Source: Dryomyza anilis (lineage: Eukaryota > Arthropoda > Insecta > Diptera > Dryomyzidae). From it: a stretch of 64,000 bases of DNA. The notes beneath the pieces were generated by a model. It was not told the DNA's origin and did not search any database. It worked only from the letters and a program-made list of their open reading frames with translations. The position numbers and the translations under genes are program-made. The stretch lies in the NCBI GenBank assembly GCA_951804985.1, contig OX638133.1, positions 11,428,501-11,492,500 on the forward strand, read 5' to 3'. Below, in pieces: positions 45,812 to 59,300 of this stretch (within the stretch, counting starts at the first letter, position 1; the number at the start of each line of letters is the position of its first letter).

Positions 45812-47937
45812 CGTCAAAATTTGAATTCTGTCGGGAAGTGTAATGAATACAACAAATAACGAAATACGTTGTTCATAAATTTAAATTTCGTAAAATAGAC
45901 GATTTATTGTATATTTCAATATCAAAATTTCATTGAAATCGTCGATTTGGTGTGGAATGGCTCATAAAGTATATAACTCAGCATTCTACATTTTTTTTTT
46001 ATCCAAATAGAAATTCTCAATAATGATAACATTTTTCTTCTAAAACTTTCTTTTTCTAAATATCTTTTTTATTTTAAATACCGCTAGGTATTGTGAGAAA
46101 AAGTTTATTTTTTGTTCACAGAATTCCCTCGCGGTATAAATTTGCATCCTATTAAACGAGTACTTGACAAATATGCAAAGGTTAAAGTTTAAATTACAAA
46201 AAGAAAACACTGGCAACATCACTTCACAACAAGTGCTTTGCGGAGAACTTCTGCTGGAGCTTTTATTGACTCTCAGTTGCAAGCTCTCTCTTTAACACCA
46301 TTATTCGCAATAGAGTTTGTATAAAATGTCGCACCATTGTATACTAAAGACACATAACAGGATCCGACATTAAAAGGATACCTACCAAAAAAAATTTCGT
46401 GACGCAGTATAAATAAAAAGTTTATAATTTAAAATAGTGCAAAACAAATAACTAAATTTAATGAAACAGGCAGAAAAACTTTATAAAATGCATGAAATAA
46501 TTTAAAAGATTATAAAAGTATACTTAAAAAAAAGAATAAAATTCTGAAAAAAAAACATTTCATTTAGTAGTGGTAAGTGATAGTTTAATTTTTGAAAAAT
46601 ATATTATTAATACTTGTTATAAATATACAAAAAGTTTTTATAAAAGGTTTTGCTAAAAAATATATTATTAGCAATTGTTCTATGCTTGCCAAAATTCACA
46701 GATACATAACAACTTTTGTGTTCGGTCTGTCTGTCCACATATGTAGGTATAGGTATTTCGGACCGTACATACCTAAAACTACAACAACATGAGAGTGGGA
46801 CAGTGGTCTGGGCGTGGGAAGGATGCAGGCAATAAAATTTGATTAAGCTTTAATACAGTTCTAATTTAATTGTCACCAAAATGTTGTCAACAATTTTGCA
46901 GCCGAATTGTGTGAAAATTGGATTTCCGTATAGCAGCAAATAATTAAATTTCCGCGCAATATAATTCAGTGCGGTTAATTCAATAAAAAGTTTGTTGTAA
47001 TAGATATAGTTCGTTGTATGGAATATAATCGGGTTGGTCTATTAAACGTATAAAAATAATTATGAGCTGTAAAAGTGTCATGCATTTAATGGGTTCTGAT
47101 TTAGTCTTGCATTACAATTCTTATTTTTTATTTGTATAAAATAAGGAGGAGTAGGAACAAAACTAATAAATACATTATTTATAACATTTGTAAGTTTAAT
47201 TTCATAGGTTTGATATTCAAAACGATTCTCCTCATTATCGTTTGGTATACCGGTTCGAACACGCAAAGAAAAATGAAACATTTACAGATCGTTTGCTTCA
47301 ACTCTGCTCGCAAAAGTTTACCTGTTTGCTGTAAAAAATAACGTTTACCATAAAAACTGTTTTTCTTTAGTCTGAACGAAAATTCGTTTTCCTTCAATAT
47401 GTGTCTGAATATTTTTGCAACAAATGCATATATAATTTATATGCATTTGTTTATATTTTATAATGTTTATATTCTATAACGTAAAATTCATTTTGTGAGA
47501 AACAAAAAATTAAAATAAACAATTAAATTCACATAGAATGTTGCATACTTTTGGGAGTAAAAATATCAAACTGTCAAATTCAAACTGTTATATTCAAACT
47601 GTAACGTTCAAACTAATGCTCGTGATATAATTCCCAGAGTCGTTTTTACGGACAATTTTTATATAAGACCAATAATAAATGATAGTAATGCTGATTTCAA
47701 ACAGTGGTGTCCAATGTTTAAAGCTTTTAAAGATATATCAGCAACTAATAAAATTTCATAAGTATGATTTGCCGATGGACGTCAAGATCCTAATCACTAC
47801 CTCATACTCAGTTTTTTTCAGATTACCCCAAGTTTTTGAGTTATTACGTAAAACAAATATATTGTGTTTTTCTACATATTTTGGTCTATAACATTTTACA
47901 GATATGACTTTTAGATCACATATTCCATTGATATTTT
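45812..47937. other. Intergenic/intronic AT-rich DNA
   Basis: 45940-45964 carries GTCGATTTGGTGTGGAATGG, a repeat-edge motif. 46130-46330 is slightly less AT-rich. 46730-46810 and 47560-47620 contain short direct repeats (CAAACTGT thrice). No gene is supported. Confidence 0.45.
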
Positions 47938-48084
47938 GCCGCGGTAATATTTTGCCGCGGTTGGTTAGTGGTAAGTGCGTTGGACTGCGAGCTGAAAGGT
48001 CCCCGGTTCAAGCGTGGACAAAATCGTGAGAGAGCTCGGCCTAAGTTCTTATAGGACTGTTGTGCCAAACTATTATTATTATAA
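47938..48084 (+). mobile_element. tRNA-derived SINE, copy 3 (internally deleted)
   Basis: Head with TTAGTGCGTTGGACTGCGAG and CCCCGGTTCAAGCGTGGAC, then directly AAAATCGTGAGAGAGCTCGG and the tail CTAAGTTCTTATAGGACTGT...CCAAACTATTATTATT. The roughly 150-bp body present in copies 1, 2 and 4 is missing. The head start is locally duplicated (GCCGCGGT twice). Plus orientation. Confidence 0.8.
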
Positions 48085-49027
48085 TTTTGAAATAAACCAC
48101 ATGAAAATCGGATCGATTTGAACAAAGTTGTGACCAGTCAAACGCAAAAAATATGAATTTAAAGATGTACCTATTATTTGTTTTATTATTTAAGTCCTCA
48201 GCTTAAAGTGAAATTCACAAATTCGATTCAAAAATGTACCTTTTTTATCGATATGAACATAAGCAGGAAAATATTGTATTTTATTTTAAAAGTATGAACA
48301 TTTAATAGGTGATCTTCATTTGACTCTATTGTAGGATACTGAGGCAAACCCATGGAAAGTAATACATGTATGCAAAGCTGAATTCTTTAAGGTTTAAGGT
48401 TTTGTTGAAATATCTATAGATAATTGATGGACAAAAAAATTATTTTGATTAAAAGGAGCACCACAAAAGAAAATATAAATACTAGGTACACATTAAAATC
48501 AATATTTTTTGTGTTTGACTGTTCATAACTTCGGTCAGATAAGTCCGAATATCATGAAGTTTATTTTAAAATATTAGCTGAAGTAGTCTCAGAGGAATAT
48601 ATTGAAATTGGATCGATAACGCAAATTGTATTACGTAATAACTCAAAAACTTGAGGCAATCTGAAAAAACTGAGTATGAGGTAGTGATTAGAATCTAACT
48701 ATTTGTCGAAAACTTTATTTGGAATTTTGAAATATTTCTGACACATTTGGAATAAAAAAAGAACATTACAAAAGTTATTTGTCAAAGATTGCGATTTTAC
48801 AATTTTAGTGTACTAAGGAGTATATTTAGTGTGCTAAGGAATATTAATATTGAAATTAAATTTCAAAATATTTAAATCTTAACTTAACCTTTTTGGTTTA
48901 GTTACAGAAATATGATGACATGGTCATCTTAATATCTTTCAAATGATACCTCCACTGACCTGATATGTGAACTATTGTTTAATATAAACGCAATTATGTT
49001 AAGCCAACCTAGTGATTTTTTTAACTA
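48085..49027. other. AT-rich non-coding DNA
   Basis: No gene is seen. 47795-47835 and 48645-48695 are inverted relatives (CCTAATCACTACCTCATACTCAGTTTTTTCAGATT-type sequence; TGAGTATGAGGTAGTGATTAG at 48668), so a decayed foldback may span about 47700-48720, with the SINE at 47938 inside it. Confidence 0.45.
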
Positions 49028-49796
49028 CCCTGTAGTGTAAAGGACTAGTTGTATACTAGTATTGGTCTAGTTCTCCGTAGACACTCAAAGCCCGAATTCG
49101 ACTCCATTTTCATACAATGAACTGTAATTTTTTCAATGCTCATGTCCTACGATGTGTCAATTATCACCTCTTGCATTACATTTAAGTAGTTTACATTAAA
49201 CTAGTTTCTTGTAACCAGTCTATAGACTAATTTTTTACAGTCAGTCTATAAACTAGTTCTTTTAATCCTACTTTAAACTGGTTACTATTTACCAATTGGA
49301 ACACTAGAGCACAATTTATATAGTCAAGCGCATCAAGAACTAACAGTTTTGCTGTCTAGGTCAAGTGGGATGAAATTGCTCCAGTCAAGAAATGTCTTGA
49401 AATGAGACTTGATGGTGGACTGCGTAGGAAGAGAGACTGGTGCGGCTTTTTATCAAGGCACGGTAGTAAGGCCCTTTCAAATATTTAAGAAATGCCTTTC
49501 AAATAGGTTATTTGTTTAATTTTATGAGCTTATGGCGGAAAGAAATAAAACAAATCACACGATGGAACCCACCACCAAATTAAGAAGAAAGATGTTTCCT
49601 ACAAAATAAATAAATGAAATATAATTTGTATTTCAAAACTTATTTTGTTTTTGACAATTTTGACACGTTCCTCTACGAAACAATTTTTTTTAACTGGTTT
49701 TCTCTGCATCAATTTTTACTAGTTACTAATCTAGGAACATGATTACTAATATGAATACTACATATTTATAATACTAGTTTAGATTTCACTGCAGGG
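49028..49796. mobile_element. TIR element with CCCTG(T/C)AGTG ends
   Basis: Left CCCTGTAGTGTAAAGGACTAG and right CTAGTTTAGATTTCACTGCAGGG are imperfect inverted repeats, with TA on both sides (49026-49027, 49797-49798). CTAGT-containing sub-repeats (AACTAGT, CCAGTCTATAGACTA) run through 49040-49290. 769 bp; no transposase frame. Confidence 0.62.
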
Positions 49797-50873
49797 TATT
49801 TTTCACTTTTCTAGCTGCCATTTTTTTAGGAACAATCAAAATCAGAGGCCCAACATTTTGAATATTTCTTAGTTTAATAAGAAAGAACAATCGCGCAAAA
49901 TTTAATCAATTGATTTAAAATGGAATATCGCAAATGTTTTATTATCTATCATTGTTTTATTCTAAAAGAATTTTATAATTTCAATACAAAAAAATACCAA
50001 AAATATTTAAGGTGTTAAACAAAAATACCTCAAACAAATAAAAATGTATACTAAATACGTACCATAAAATTAATGCTTTTGTCTAACGAAAAATGGGTCA
50101 TATTAAGAGAGAAATAACTAGGTGGTACTGCCAACGTCTTCAACGGAATTTAATAATGAAAATTCCATCACAGACTGTATTATAAGAGTTATGTTTACTA
50201 AGTACGTGTTGAATATCAGTAATTGAAGGAAGGCATGCGAAGATGCAAAGGACACCAACAATAGGGATTCTAATAGAAAACGGACGAATATATAGAGAAA
50301 TAACCAACAACAAGTAAAAGCAGAGGACAAAATTGTTGTCAACAACGACAAATAATACATTTCATAAATTGTTGAACGATTTCATTGGAATTTATGACAG
50401 CATCATTAGACACATAACCCATATAATAACTGGGGGGGGGGGTGTACAGAAATAGGATGCTTTAGTATAGGCAAAATAAAAAAAAACAAAAATGTCAGGA
50501 TTTTTGTGACTAGTAAATTAAAGGTTAATTTATTCAAAGTAACAAACATTTCCAAGAAAATGCTATAGATTTTTATTTATTTTCGTTCTTCAAAGACAGC
50601 TTTGGGAGTCGATGAGCTTAAGTAGCAATTGTTTCATTTTCGAAAGTGGCCCTCAAAGCTGCGCGGCATATGTGACTTTTTCTTAATTATTCAGATACAT
50701 ATTTTATTATTTTTACATTAATATTCATTATTTTTTTTACGTTTTTGTTTTGATGTGCTTGCATGTAAAAGTAATTATAGATGATAATTCGAAACCTCCT
50801 CAACTAACGAGATTTAAAAACAAAACAATTTTTTTTATATTTTTGCTGCAAAACAAATTTTGTGGCGAAAATA
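49797..50873. other. AT-rich non-coding DNA with an isolated G run
   Basis: No gene is seen. A run of about ten G (near 50432-50442) is exceptional in this AT-rich window and may be a simple repeat or an assembly artefact. Confidence 0.5.
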
Positions 50874-51719
50874 CGCAGAAAAAAAATCTTCAATATGATG
50901 AATTTAGTCATAAATATTATGAAGTTTTTCACCAACTACCAGATTCATCATATTGATACCACCGTTCATTGAATGACATATTGATGAATGCGTTAATCAT
51001 ATATATATGAAATTATTCGTACTATCGAACATCATAGTGCAGAACGAAATATTCAATACAATGAATTTGAATCGTCATAATGATGAATTTATTCATAATA
51101 TTTACGAATAAATAATGTTTCTACGAATTTTTCAATAAAAAAACTTCGAAATATAAGTGTCGTTGTAAAAATTGTAATTAAAAAATAACAGAAAAAAATA
51201 AATTTCAAAAAAAATTTCAAAAAAAAAATATCCGCCAAAATTTTGGATAAAAAATTTTTCGAAAAAAAAATTATGTTCAAACAATTTTTCTTTTTAAATA
51301 TATTTTTTATAAATATGAAAATTGTAATTATAAATAAATATATTAGAAAACATTTTACTAATTTATGCATGTCGAGCAAGCATTATATAAGAAATAACAT
51401 ACAAGAACTAGTTGAGAACTGAGAAATATTAACGAAAATAAAATATTTTGATTGAAATTTGGTTTAATGAACAGCCTTCTTCCTATGAAGTACATATATG
51501 TTGTATTTTATGTTTTTGTTCATTAATATGATGAGAATACGTTTCTTCACATACAGTTCATCATTTTGAAGAACACTTTTTCGAAAGTTACCAAGCGTTT
51601 ATCATATTTATGATAGCATTCATAACATTGATGTCGTTAGTCATTAACATTATGAACGGTTCTGCAATACATGGTTTGAAGAACGGAATTCATCAATATG
51701 ATGTACATTTTTTTCTGTG
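50874..51719. mobile_element. Foldback element H, copy 2 (uninterrupted)
   Basis: Inverse orientation to 33194-34682, with the same blocks in reverse complement. Left terminus CGCAGAAAAAAAATCTTC, right terminus ATGATGTACATTTTTTTCTGTG. Lacks the SINE/microsatellite block of copy 1 and so gives the empty-site arrangement. Confidence 0.82.
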
Positions 51720-51976
51720 CAGTTGTGATAACAATCAAATAAGTATTTGCAACAACCACTAATACAACTGGAAGTTGTCGTAACCTCTACGCTTTGTTGA
51801 AACAAACGATATATTTAAAAATTCTTGCTTTTTGAACAAATTACTACTATAAGAAACAATTTAGCATTAGAGAGAAACGAATAACTTTTTATTCTATGTG
51901 CATATTTTTAAAATCCAGTTACAACGTTTTGTTTACCACAATGAACATTTTTCATTCAACTTCATAGCAATTACTA

Positions 51977-52349
51977 CACGGAGAAATTTGTTTAGTGATG
52001 ATTTATGAATAAGACGTTCATAAAACATAATTTGGACTTGTTTTTCCATCTGCAGGCTACGGCTTTTTCGCACAATGTATGACATTATAATTATGAATAA
52101 TAAATCATGTATTCCAAATGTATTTCAGATCCTATTACAATTATTTATGACTTATGAATATATTATACATAAAACATGAGTAAACATACTCAAAATTTTA
52201 TTCAATTAATCATAATAATTAATTTTTATTATAATCATATATTATGAATAAAAACTGAATCGTTATGATTTCTTATTCTTGGATATCATGTATAATTTTG
52301 CGAAATTTATGCGTAGAATTCATGATTTATGAGAACATTTCTCTCCATG
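51977..52349. mobile_element. MITE with CACGGAGAAA ends
   Basis: CACGGAGAAATTTGTTTAG...GATTTATGA at the left is inverted in TCATGATTTATGAGAACATTTCTCTCCATG at the right. TA flanks both sides (51975-51976, 52350-52351). The terminus resembles that of element T1. 373 bp, rich in ATTATGAATAA, non-coding. Confidence 0.7.
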
Positions 52350-53075
52350 TAAAAACGGCTTTAAGTATATTTTTAATCAATTTTAATAGTACTATTAAAT
52401 GCAGTACTATTAAATAACTATTCATTTTTCTGGGTTGACCTAGTCTGACTTTCAAATATTATTTTTTTAATTTTTTGCTACAGGTAGCATAAGTCTGTCA
52501 TTCTCGTACGCTTGGCTAACATTACATTTGTGATGTTAACTTCAGGCTATGGCATATTTCAAATTGCCATCATACTTTTACTCCTCTTTCTAATATCAAT
52601 ATTTGCATACCTCTTACGTAGTTCTGTTTTTGAAAGAGACATGGAAAAATTATGACAACGAAAAGTCTTAAATGTCAAATACATTGTAACTCACATGACA
52701 TCGCATTGTAGTCGAGAGGGGGAAAGGGGGATGTTAGTCAAAACATGTGATATAATTTAATTTGGTTCGGCGAAAAAGGATTTTATTTCAGTAGCACTTA
52801 ACGGTAACCTTTTTCTAATCTGAGTACAGAGCATTTTTTAATCCTAAAATGACACTTTTTTGTGGTAACCTCTACTTTGTTATACAAAATAAATTCCGAA
52901 AAACGCGCAACACTTGCTGCATAATAAATGAACATTTGTTAAATCAAAATTTTAATTTAAACTTTTCCAATTTGTACCCTTATCTTTTATCGCACATTTA
53001 GATTAGAGGACTTTTCGGCATAAAAAAGACGACCTAAAAGGTTAACACAGGCTATTTTTGGTTTACGCGTGGAAA
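52350..53075 (+). promoter_or_regulatory. Upstream region of the secreted-precursor gene, with candidate 5' UTR acceptor
   Basis: Directly upstream of the ATG at 53076. The tract TATCTTTTATCGCACATTTAG ends at 53001 and would serve as a 3' splice site for an upstream non-coding exon; otherwise transcription may start locally. No TATA box is identified with confidence. Confidence 0.3.
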
Positions 53076-53307
53076 ATGGCAGCCAAAAATCAAATTTTGC
53101 TGTTGTTGCTGCACTTGCTGGGCGGCTGGTTGGGTAGCAGCATGGGTCAGCGCACCCCCTACTCTTTGCAGGCGGCTGTCGATGAACTGCATCGACGTGA
53201 GGCAGCAAAGTATCCGTTGAATGCACCACCGTCAACTCAGCAACACTACATGGGCGGCGCATTTTTGGGTGGCAACCCGGCGGAGCAGACGGACTACTGG
53301 GACGAAG
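53076..53307 (+). CDS. Precursor gene coding exon 1 (signal peptide)
   Basis: ATG in good fly context (GAAAATGG). Encodes residues 1-77 plus one base. Leader MAAKNQILLLLLHLLGGWLG, then SSMGQRTPYSLQAAVDELHR. Donor GAAG|GTGAGT, phase 1. Confidence 0.87.
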
Positions 53308-56300
53308 GTGAGTTGACCTTTAATGAATTGAATGAACGCAACGGAAGTTGTTAACGAACAAAACTAAGTTATTCTTTATATGGAAAGCTGATACAGTCAC
53401 AAAAACATATTTATGATTGTGGCGGAAAATTATAATTATAACATATAACATGGTCACTAACGTATACAAATTATTTTCTTTTACAATCATATTTTTTTCC
53501 GCGTGTAATGTGATTATTTGCCCGATGACTTTTAAGACAGGAAGTGAAATATGTAAACGGAAATAGAAACCAAAGACAGGCAGACAGACAGACGATGTAG
53601 GCGCCCGTCGAGATATTGATGGCATTGCAATTAAATTACATTAACAGACAAAGTTTTTTGACTTTAATAAATGCGCTTATAATGTATAATTTAAAAATTG
53701 AAGCATTCCCAATAGGGTACAGTTGAATATAACGAATATAGAGTAATTAAAATTTCTTAATTAGTTATTGAATATTTAATAAATTAATTTATTTCGAATT
53801 AGAAACTAAAATTTATATTAGTGCAGAACTTCAAACATAATTGGGAATTATAGAAAACTTCTCAAATGTCCCAAATGTTGTAAATTTCAATTAAATTTCA
53901 AACGATTTGGTATAAACATTTCTGAGTTACGAACAATTCTTCCCAACTATAATTTTTACAAAGAAAATTTTCCCCAGCACAGTTTTTTTCCGCACAATTA
54001 CTTCCCACGCTATTATTGCCAAAGACAATTCTTCTTCGGATTGTTCTTGCCAAAGATAATTCTTATCCGAACAATTCTTATCCCATAGTTCTTCCCCGAG
54101 ACAGTTCCTACTCGGATAACTCTACCTGGACAATTCTTGCCCGAAACAAATGTTACAGGGAGAATTTTGCCAAAGGCAATTCTTACCGAACAATTCTTCC
54201 CCAATAATTCTTGTCGGAAACAATTATTACACGAATAATCCTTCCACAGACTTCTTTCCCAAGTCAGTTCTTTCCCAAAAAATGTTACACCGAATCACAC
54301 AGAAAAAATTTCACCAAGTACCTGGATTCATCATATTGATGAATTCATTCAAATAGTATTTTTTAAATGTTTTTCATTTTCAATATTTTTTTAACATCAA
54401 ATATCAAACACAAATTTGTCTCCATTTACACATTTATTTATTTATAATTCTTAAAGGATTTATAATATTTAATTGATAATTATTCGAAGACTCCATTTCA
54501 TCATATTAATGAAAAAGTGAACATCATATTGATGAATTTTGTTCTTCAAACCATATTAATTTAAATATCATAAATCCGTTTAGCGTATTCACAGTTCATC
54601 GTATTTTAGTATGGTACATATTTCTACCATGTAGTATATATACGATACAATAACGTAGAAACGTCAATTTGTTGTTGCATCCCTTATAAAAGTCAAATAC
54701 CAAGTGTTGTATTTGTGAGTATGCCTGAGGCATGTTTTTTGGTGTCGTATATTGTGAAATGATGAAAAATTATCAAATTAAGACATATAGTGCAATTTTT
54801 TTTGCAAATCGAAGAATAATAATATAATAGTTTGGCACTACAGTTCTATAAGAACTTAGGCCGAGCTCTCTCACCATTTTGAGCTGTGCGTGTTATATTT
54901 GTACTCAAAGTGGTGGGACCTACAGTTTATTGCCGAATCCGAAAGGCGGGTGAGAGCTTTTCATAGGCAATGTTTTACTCTCCTAGGTTTGCCATTTACT
55001 GCCGAGAGGTAGCAGATGTTGTTAGCCCCAGTCCAGGCTTGAACCGGGGACCTTTCGGCTCGCAGTCCAACGCACTAACCACTGAGCTACCGCGACTACG
55101 ATGAATATTAATGATTATTTCAAAAAATCCAAATTTTTAAAAGGATCAGCTGCATTTATTTGACATATAATAACAAGCTGAAAAGTGGTACTCACAGTTC
55201 AATTACCGTATTTTCGTATTCATACAATGTCGTAACAATACCATGAAACTGTGAATACGCTAATTGTATTCTTTATTGTTTTTTTTTAAACACATCATAA
55301 TTTATGCTTTTTCACATTATATTCATTCTACACCCAGAAAAAATACTATATAAATAATAGTTTTTTTACTATTAAAAATAGTCAATACTATAAATTATTA
55401 TTTTAATTGGAAAATACCATTACTAGAAACTGAAACGATTTATTTTGTATTTTGTATTAAATCAATAATTGTCCTATTGACCAATTTTAATGGGATTTGA
55501 GGGAATTTTTTTCTGTGTGTACAAACACATTTCTCTCTTTGACATTTTTCAGATGCAGATATGCTTGCCAACAGCAATAACAATAACAACAATCGCAATC
55601 GTCATCGAATAAATAAGATTCTTGCCAAATATCTAGAACGTGAGAATTATGATGCCGACCATGGTGGTTTAACCTTAGGACCATTCGGTGGCTATGAATT
55701 TGATGCGGATAATAATAATCTATATCTGGACGAAAAGAAACGTGCGTCATCATACTTTAGAGAGCGTGATAATAAGTACGGTAAGTGCATAAGTAAAAAT
55801 GTAACAGCATAAGTAAAAACATATTTAAGTAGGTATCTGATGAGTAGCTACTACATAGAGAAAAAGTGCACTTTTAATTTTAAAGTGAACACTTTCAATT
55901 TAAAGGCTTGGGGTATTTAAATTGTAACACTGTAAACTGAAATTTAATATTCAAAGTTTTCATTTTAAGCAATGTACACCCATGATACTAGAACATAGTT
56001 CACACACACAGAAAAATTAACTTTTGGCATGAGGTTAATGGAACCAACGTTTCAGTGTTGTAACCGAAATACATTTGTTGTAACCAGGTTTAAACAACCT
56101 TATGCTTGCTGACTAAGAGGTTGATACAACATCCAAATCAGCCAGTTATCGCAACCGAATAATTCGGTAGGGAACTTTAGTTGATTTACGCAACAAATCA
56201 GTTTTCCGTGTGTAGGAACTAAATTTAATTTGAACAATAATAAGGTCGCTATAATTATATTATAGTATATATATTATTAAAATATGATTGTCTCTTTGAA

Positions 56301-59300
56301 AAACCAAACTATGGTTGATAAGAACCATGTTATGATTACGAAAAAGACTGCCACGGACAAAATATGGTCAATAGCAATCATACCATGATCTTGACTGATA
56401 TAATATAGTAATTTATTATTTACAACCATATAATTCTCACTTACTGGCATTTTTACTCTCTCTTACTCACTTTAAAGTTGGCTATGGCGGTGAGCAGTCG
56501 AGTTTTTTTTCGTAGTGACAAACACAATCATAGTATGGTTATGTGGAATCATAATATGGGCACTGCCAACCATAGTATGTTTGTACGAAATCTGAATATG
56601 GTCACTGACAACGATAATATGGTTGTAAGAAATCTGAATATGTCCTCTGACAACAATAGTATGATTGTGTGGAATCATAATATGGTCACTGACAACTATA
56701 GTATGGTTGGAGAGAATTCGTTATATGGTCAGTGAGGACCATATAATATTGTCACTGAAGACCACAGTATAGTTGTGTGAAATTGGAATTCTGTCACTGA
56801 GGATCATATTAAGGAGATTAAAATCAGAAATATGTTTATTTTTAACTTTGTTAGAATTCCTTCAAAGGTTAAAAATAATTTTCACCGTGTAGGTTAAAAT
56901 CTGTCTATCTGTCCGTGTGTGTTAGTTGAATAGATGGCAAATTGTAGGAAACACTTGACTATTGCTGACTTAATAACACATACAGCATTTTAACCACATA
57001 TCATATATTTACTTAGGGTGGAACTTTAAATAGCAGAATTTTATGCTTAAAAGGTGTACGTTAGCAAGTAAGGTGCTTCTTGAGCGAGGAAAATGTAAAG
57101 ACAAAATGTAAATTTGAAGAAGTAGATAATACAAAATTCTCAAAATTCGTTATATAAAATTTACGTCTACCTCAATTTTTGAGCAACACCGCGAGTTCAG
57201 ATGAACTTTTGCATTTCCAAAGAAATGCATGCAAAGCACGTAACAACTCACGTTACTCAGTAGGTCCTTCTTGCAAAAGCTATCAAAAACAATATGCTGT
57301 AATGAAAGTTTGTTGCGACTTTTCTGTAATGACACAAGTCATATTAAATAAAAATATCTTATATATTAAAAATTCGCTAGACTTTTATGCGACATACTAA
57401 TAGTTTGGCGCTACAGTCCTGAAGAACTTCGAGATATTACACCATTTGAGATGTGCGTGTTATATTTGTACTAAATGTGTTAGGACCTACAGTTTAATGC
57501 CGAATCTAAATAGCGATGGTGAGTGGTATTCATGGGCAGTATAGTATTTACTCTCGGAAGTTTTCCATTTTTTGCTGAGAGGTAGTGCGGTAACCGACGC
57601 TTTATGAGCTACCGACGCTTTATAGAACATATTGCGACATAATTTTGATATCAAGGTATTTAGGTATCGCTGTAATATATGGCCTTCTTTAATATTAGCT
57701 TTTACTCAGTATGGTCAATATTTATGAGGTAAATGTGTCACGTATCACATGAATCTGAAATTATAATAGATGGGTACTTTTTGCCCAATTCTTTTTTTTT
57801 TTTTGTCTCTAGACTAAGTGTATCGTATTCTTTTTGGGAAAAGCAGCATATTTAATGGATTGTAACAAAGAGCCACTCAAGCATTAATACATATTTTATT
57901 TTATGAAATCTCCACTATGTGGCGTAATGTAGCACAGGGATTAACATTTATTTCCTTTCTCGAGAACACCATCTCTATATAAAAACACTTTCGTTGCTTA
58001 GTTTGATATGGGTTGAGTTGACATTTCATTGGAGATAAATGGTCGTCGATGAATGTATTATGCATTCAACTAGACCACTTGTTGATGATGAAAACATTTC
58101 AAATTATTTATTGTTTAAATTACTAAAAGTAATCAAACTAATTCCAAGGTAGGTTTACCGAATTCAATTTTTAGAGGGCATCATAAGTTGATTCGCCAGA
58201 AAAACATTTTGTGTGTTTTACTTCGAACTAAATAAAATGTGCTTTATAATCTAATAACTGGACCCGTGCACGATTCGTGCAAAGATTTAGTGAATAAAAG
58301 AATATGGAACGATTTTATTAATATAAAAACATTTTATTATTTAGATCAGGGACCCGTGCTTCGCTGTGGACTTTTTTTTTATTGGTTTTATAAATGTAGT
58401 AACCAAAACAAAAATAATTCTCCGCCAAAACAACTTTTCTCAAAGATAATTCTTTCTCAGACTAAGCTTCCCCGTAGAATATTTCACCGTAGAATTCTTT
58501 CCAGTAGAAATCTTTCCCGTAAAATTGTTCTCCATAGAACGCTTTCCCGTAGAATTATTCTTTTAGTGTGATGAATTTTATTGTGGTGAATTTTAGTGTG
58601 GTGAATTTTATTGTGGTGAGTTTTAGTGTGATGAGTTTCGGTATGGTGAATTTAGGTGTGGTGAATTTAGGTGTGTTGAATTTAGGTGTGGTGAAATTTA
58701 GTGTGGAAAATTTTAATGTGGTGAGTTTTAGTGTGGTGAGTTTTAGTGTTGTGAATTTTATTGTGGTGAGTTTTAGTGTGGTTACTTTTGTGTGGTGACT
58801 TTTAGTGTGGTGAGTTTTAGTGTGGTGAATTTTAGTATTGTGAATTTTGGTGTGGTGAGTTTCATTGTGGTGCGTTTTAGTATGGTGATTTTTAATGTGG
58901 TGAATTTTTGTGTGGTCAGTTTACAGAATTTCGGGTGGTTGTCACCCCGGTGTGAAATATCTTGATATCACTTCAATAACTGTTGGCTTACACCATCTTG
59001 AAAATGTAAGTCCAATCAAGTTGTCCAATCCCGCCCATATATAGCCTATCATTCCTTCCAGACCCTCCAGCATCTGTGGTAAAAAAAAAAATTCAAGAAA
59101 ATCGGATTAGCCATTTAGACAAAGAAGTAGAACAAACAAAAGGACAAACCAACAAAGAGATAGGATGTTCAGAGTTTTATTGATTCTGTATACCTCGTTT
59201 TCCAGATAGACACAGGGATATTTAGATCTCTAAATCGACTCAAGAGGTGAAATGGTATGGGTGTTGCAAGCGAATACTCTTTCACCAATAGTAAAAGCTA

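Noticed and set aside
50430..50445. Run of G as a G-quadruplex element
   Set aside because: Only one G tract is present, not four separated tracts; a simple run or assembly error is more likely.
54013..54207. Overlapping 63-codon frames on both strands
   Set aside because: By-products of the ACAATTCTT minisatellite.
58568..58798. 76-codon frame rich in FSVVNF repeats
   Set aside because: By-product of the TGTGGTGAATTTTAG minisatellite.
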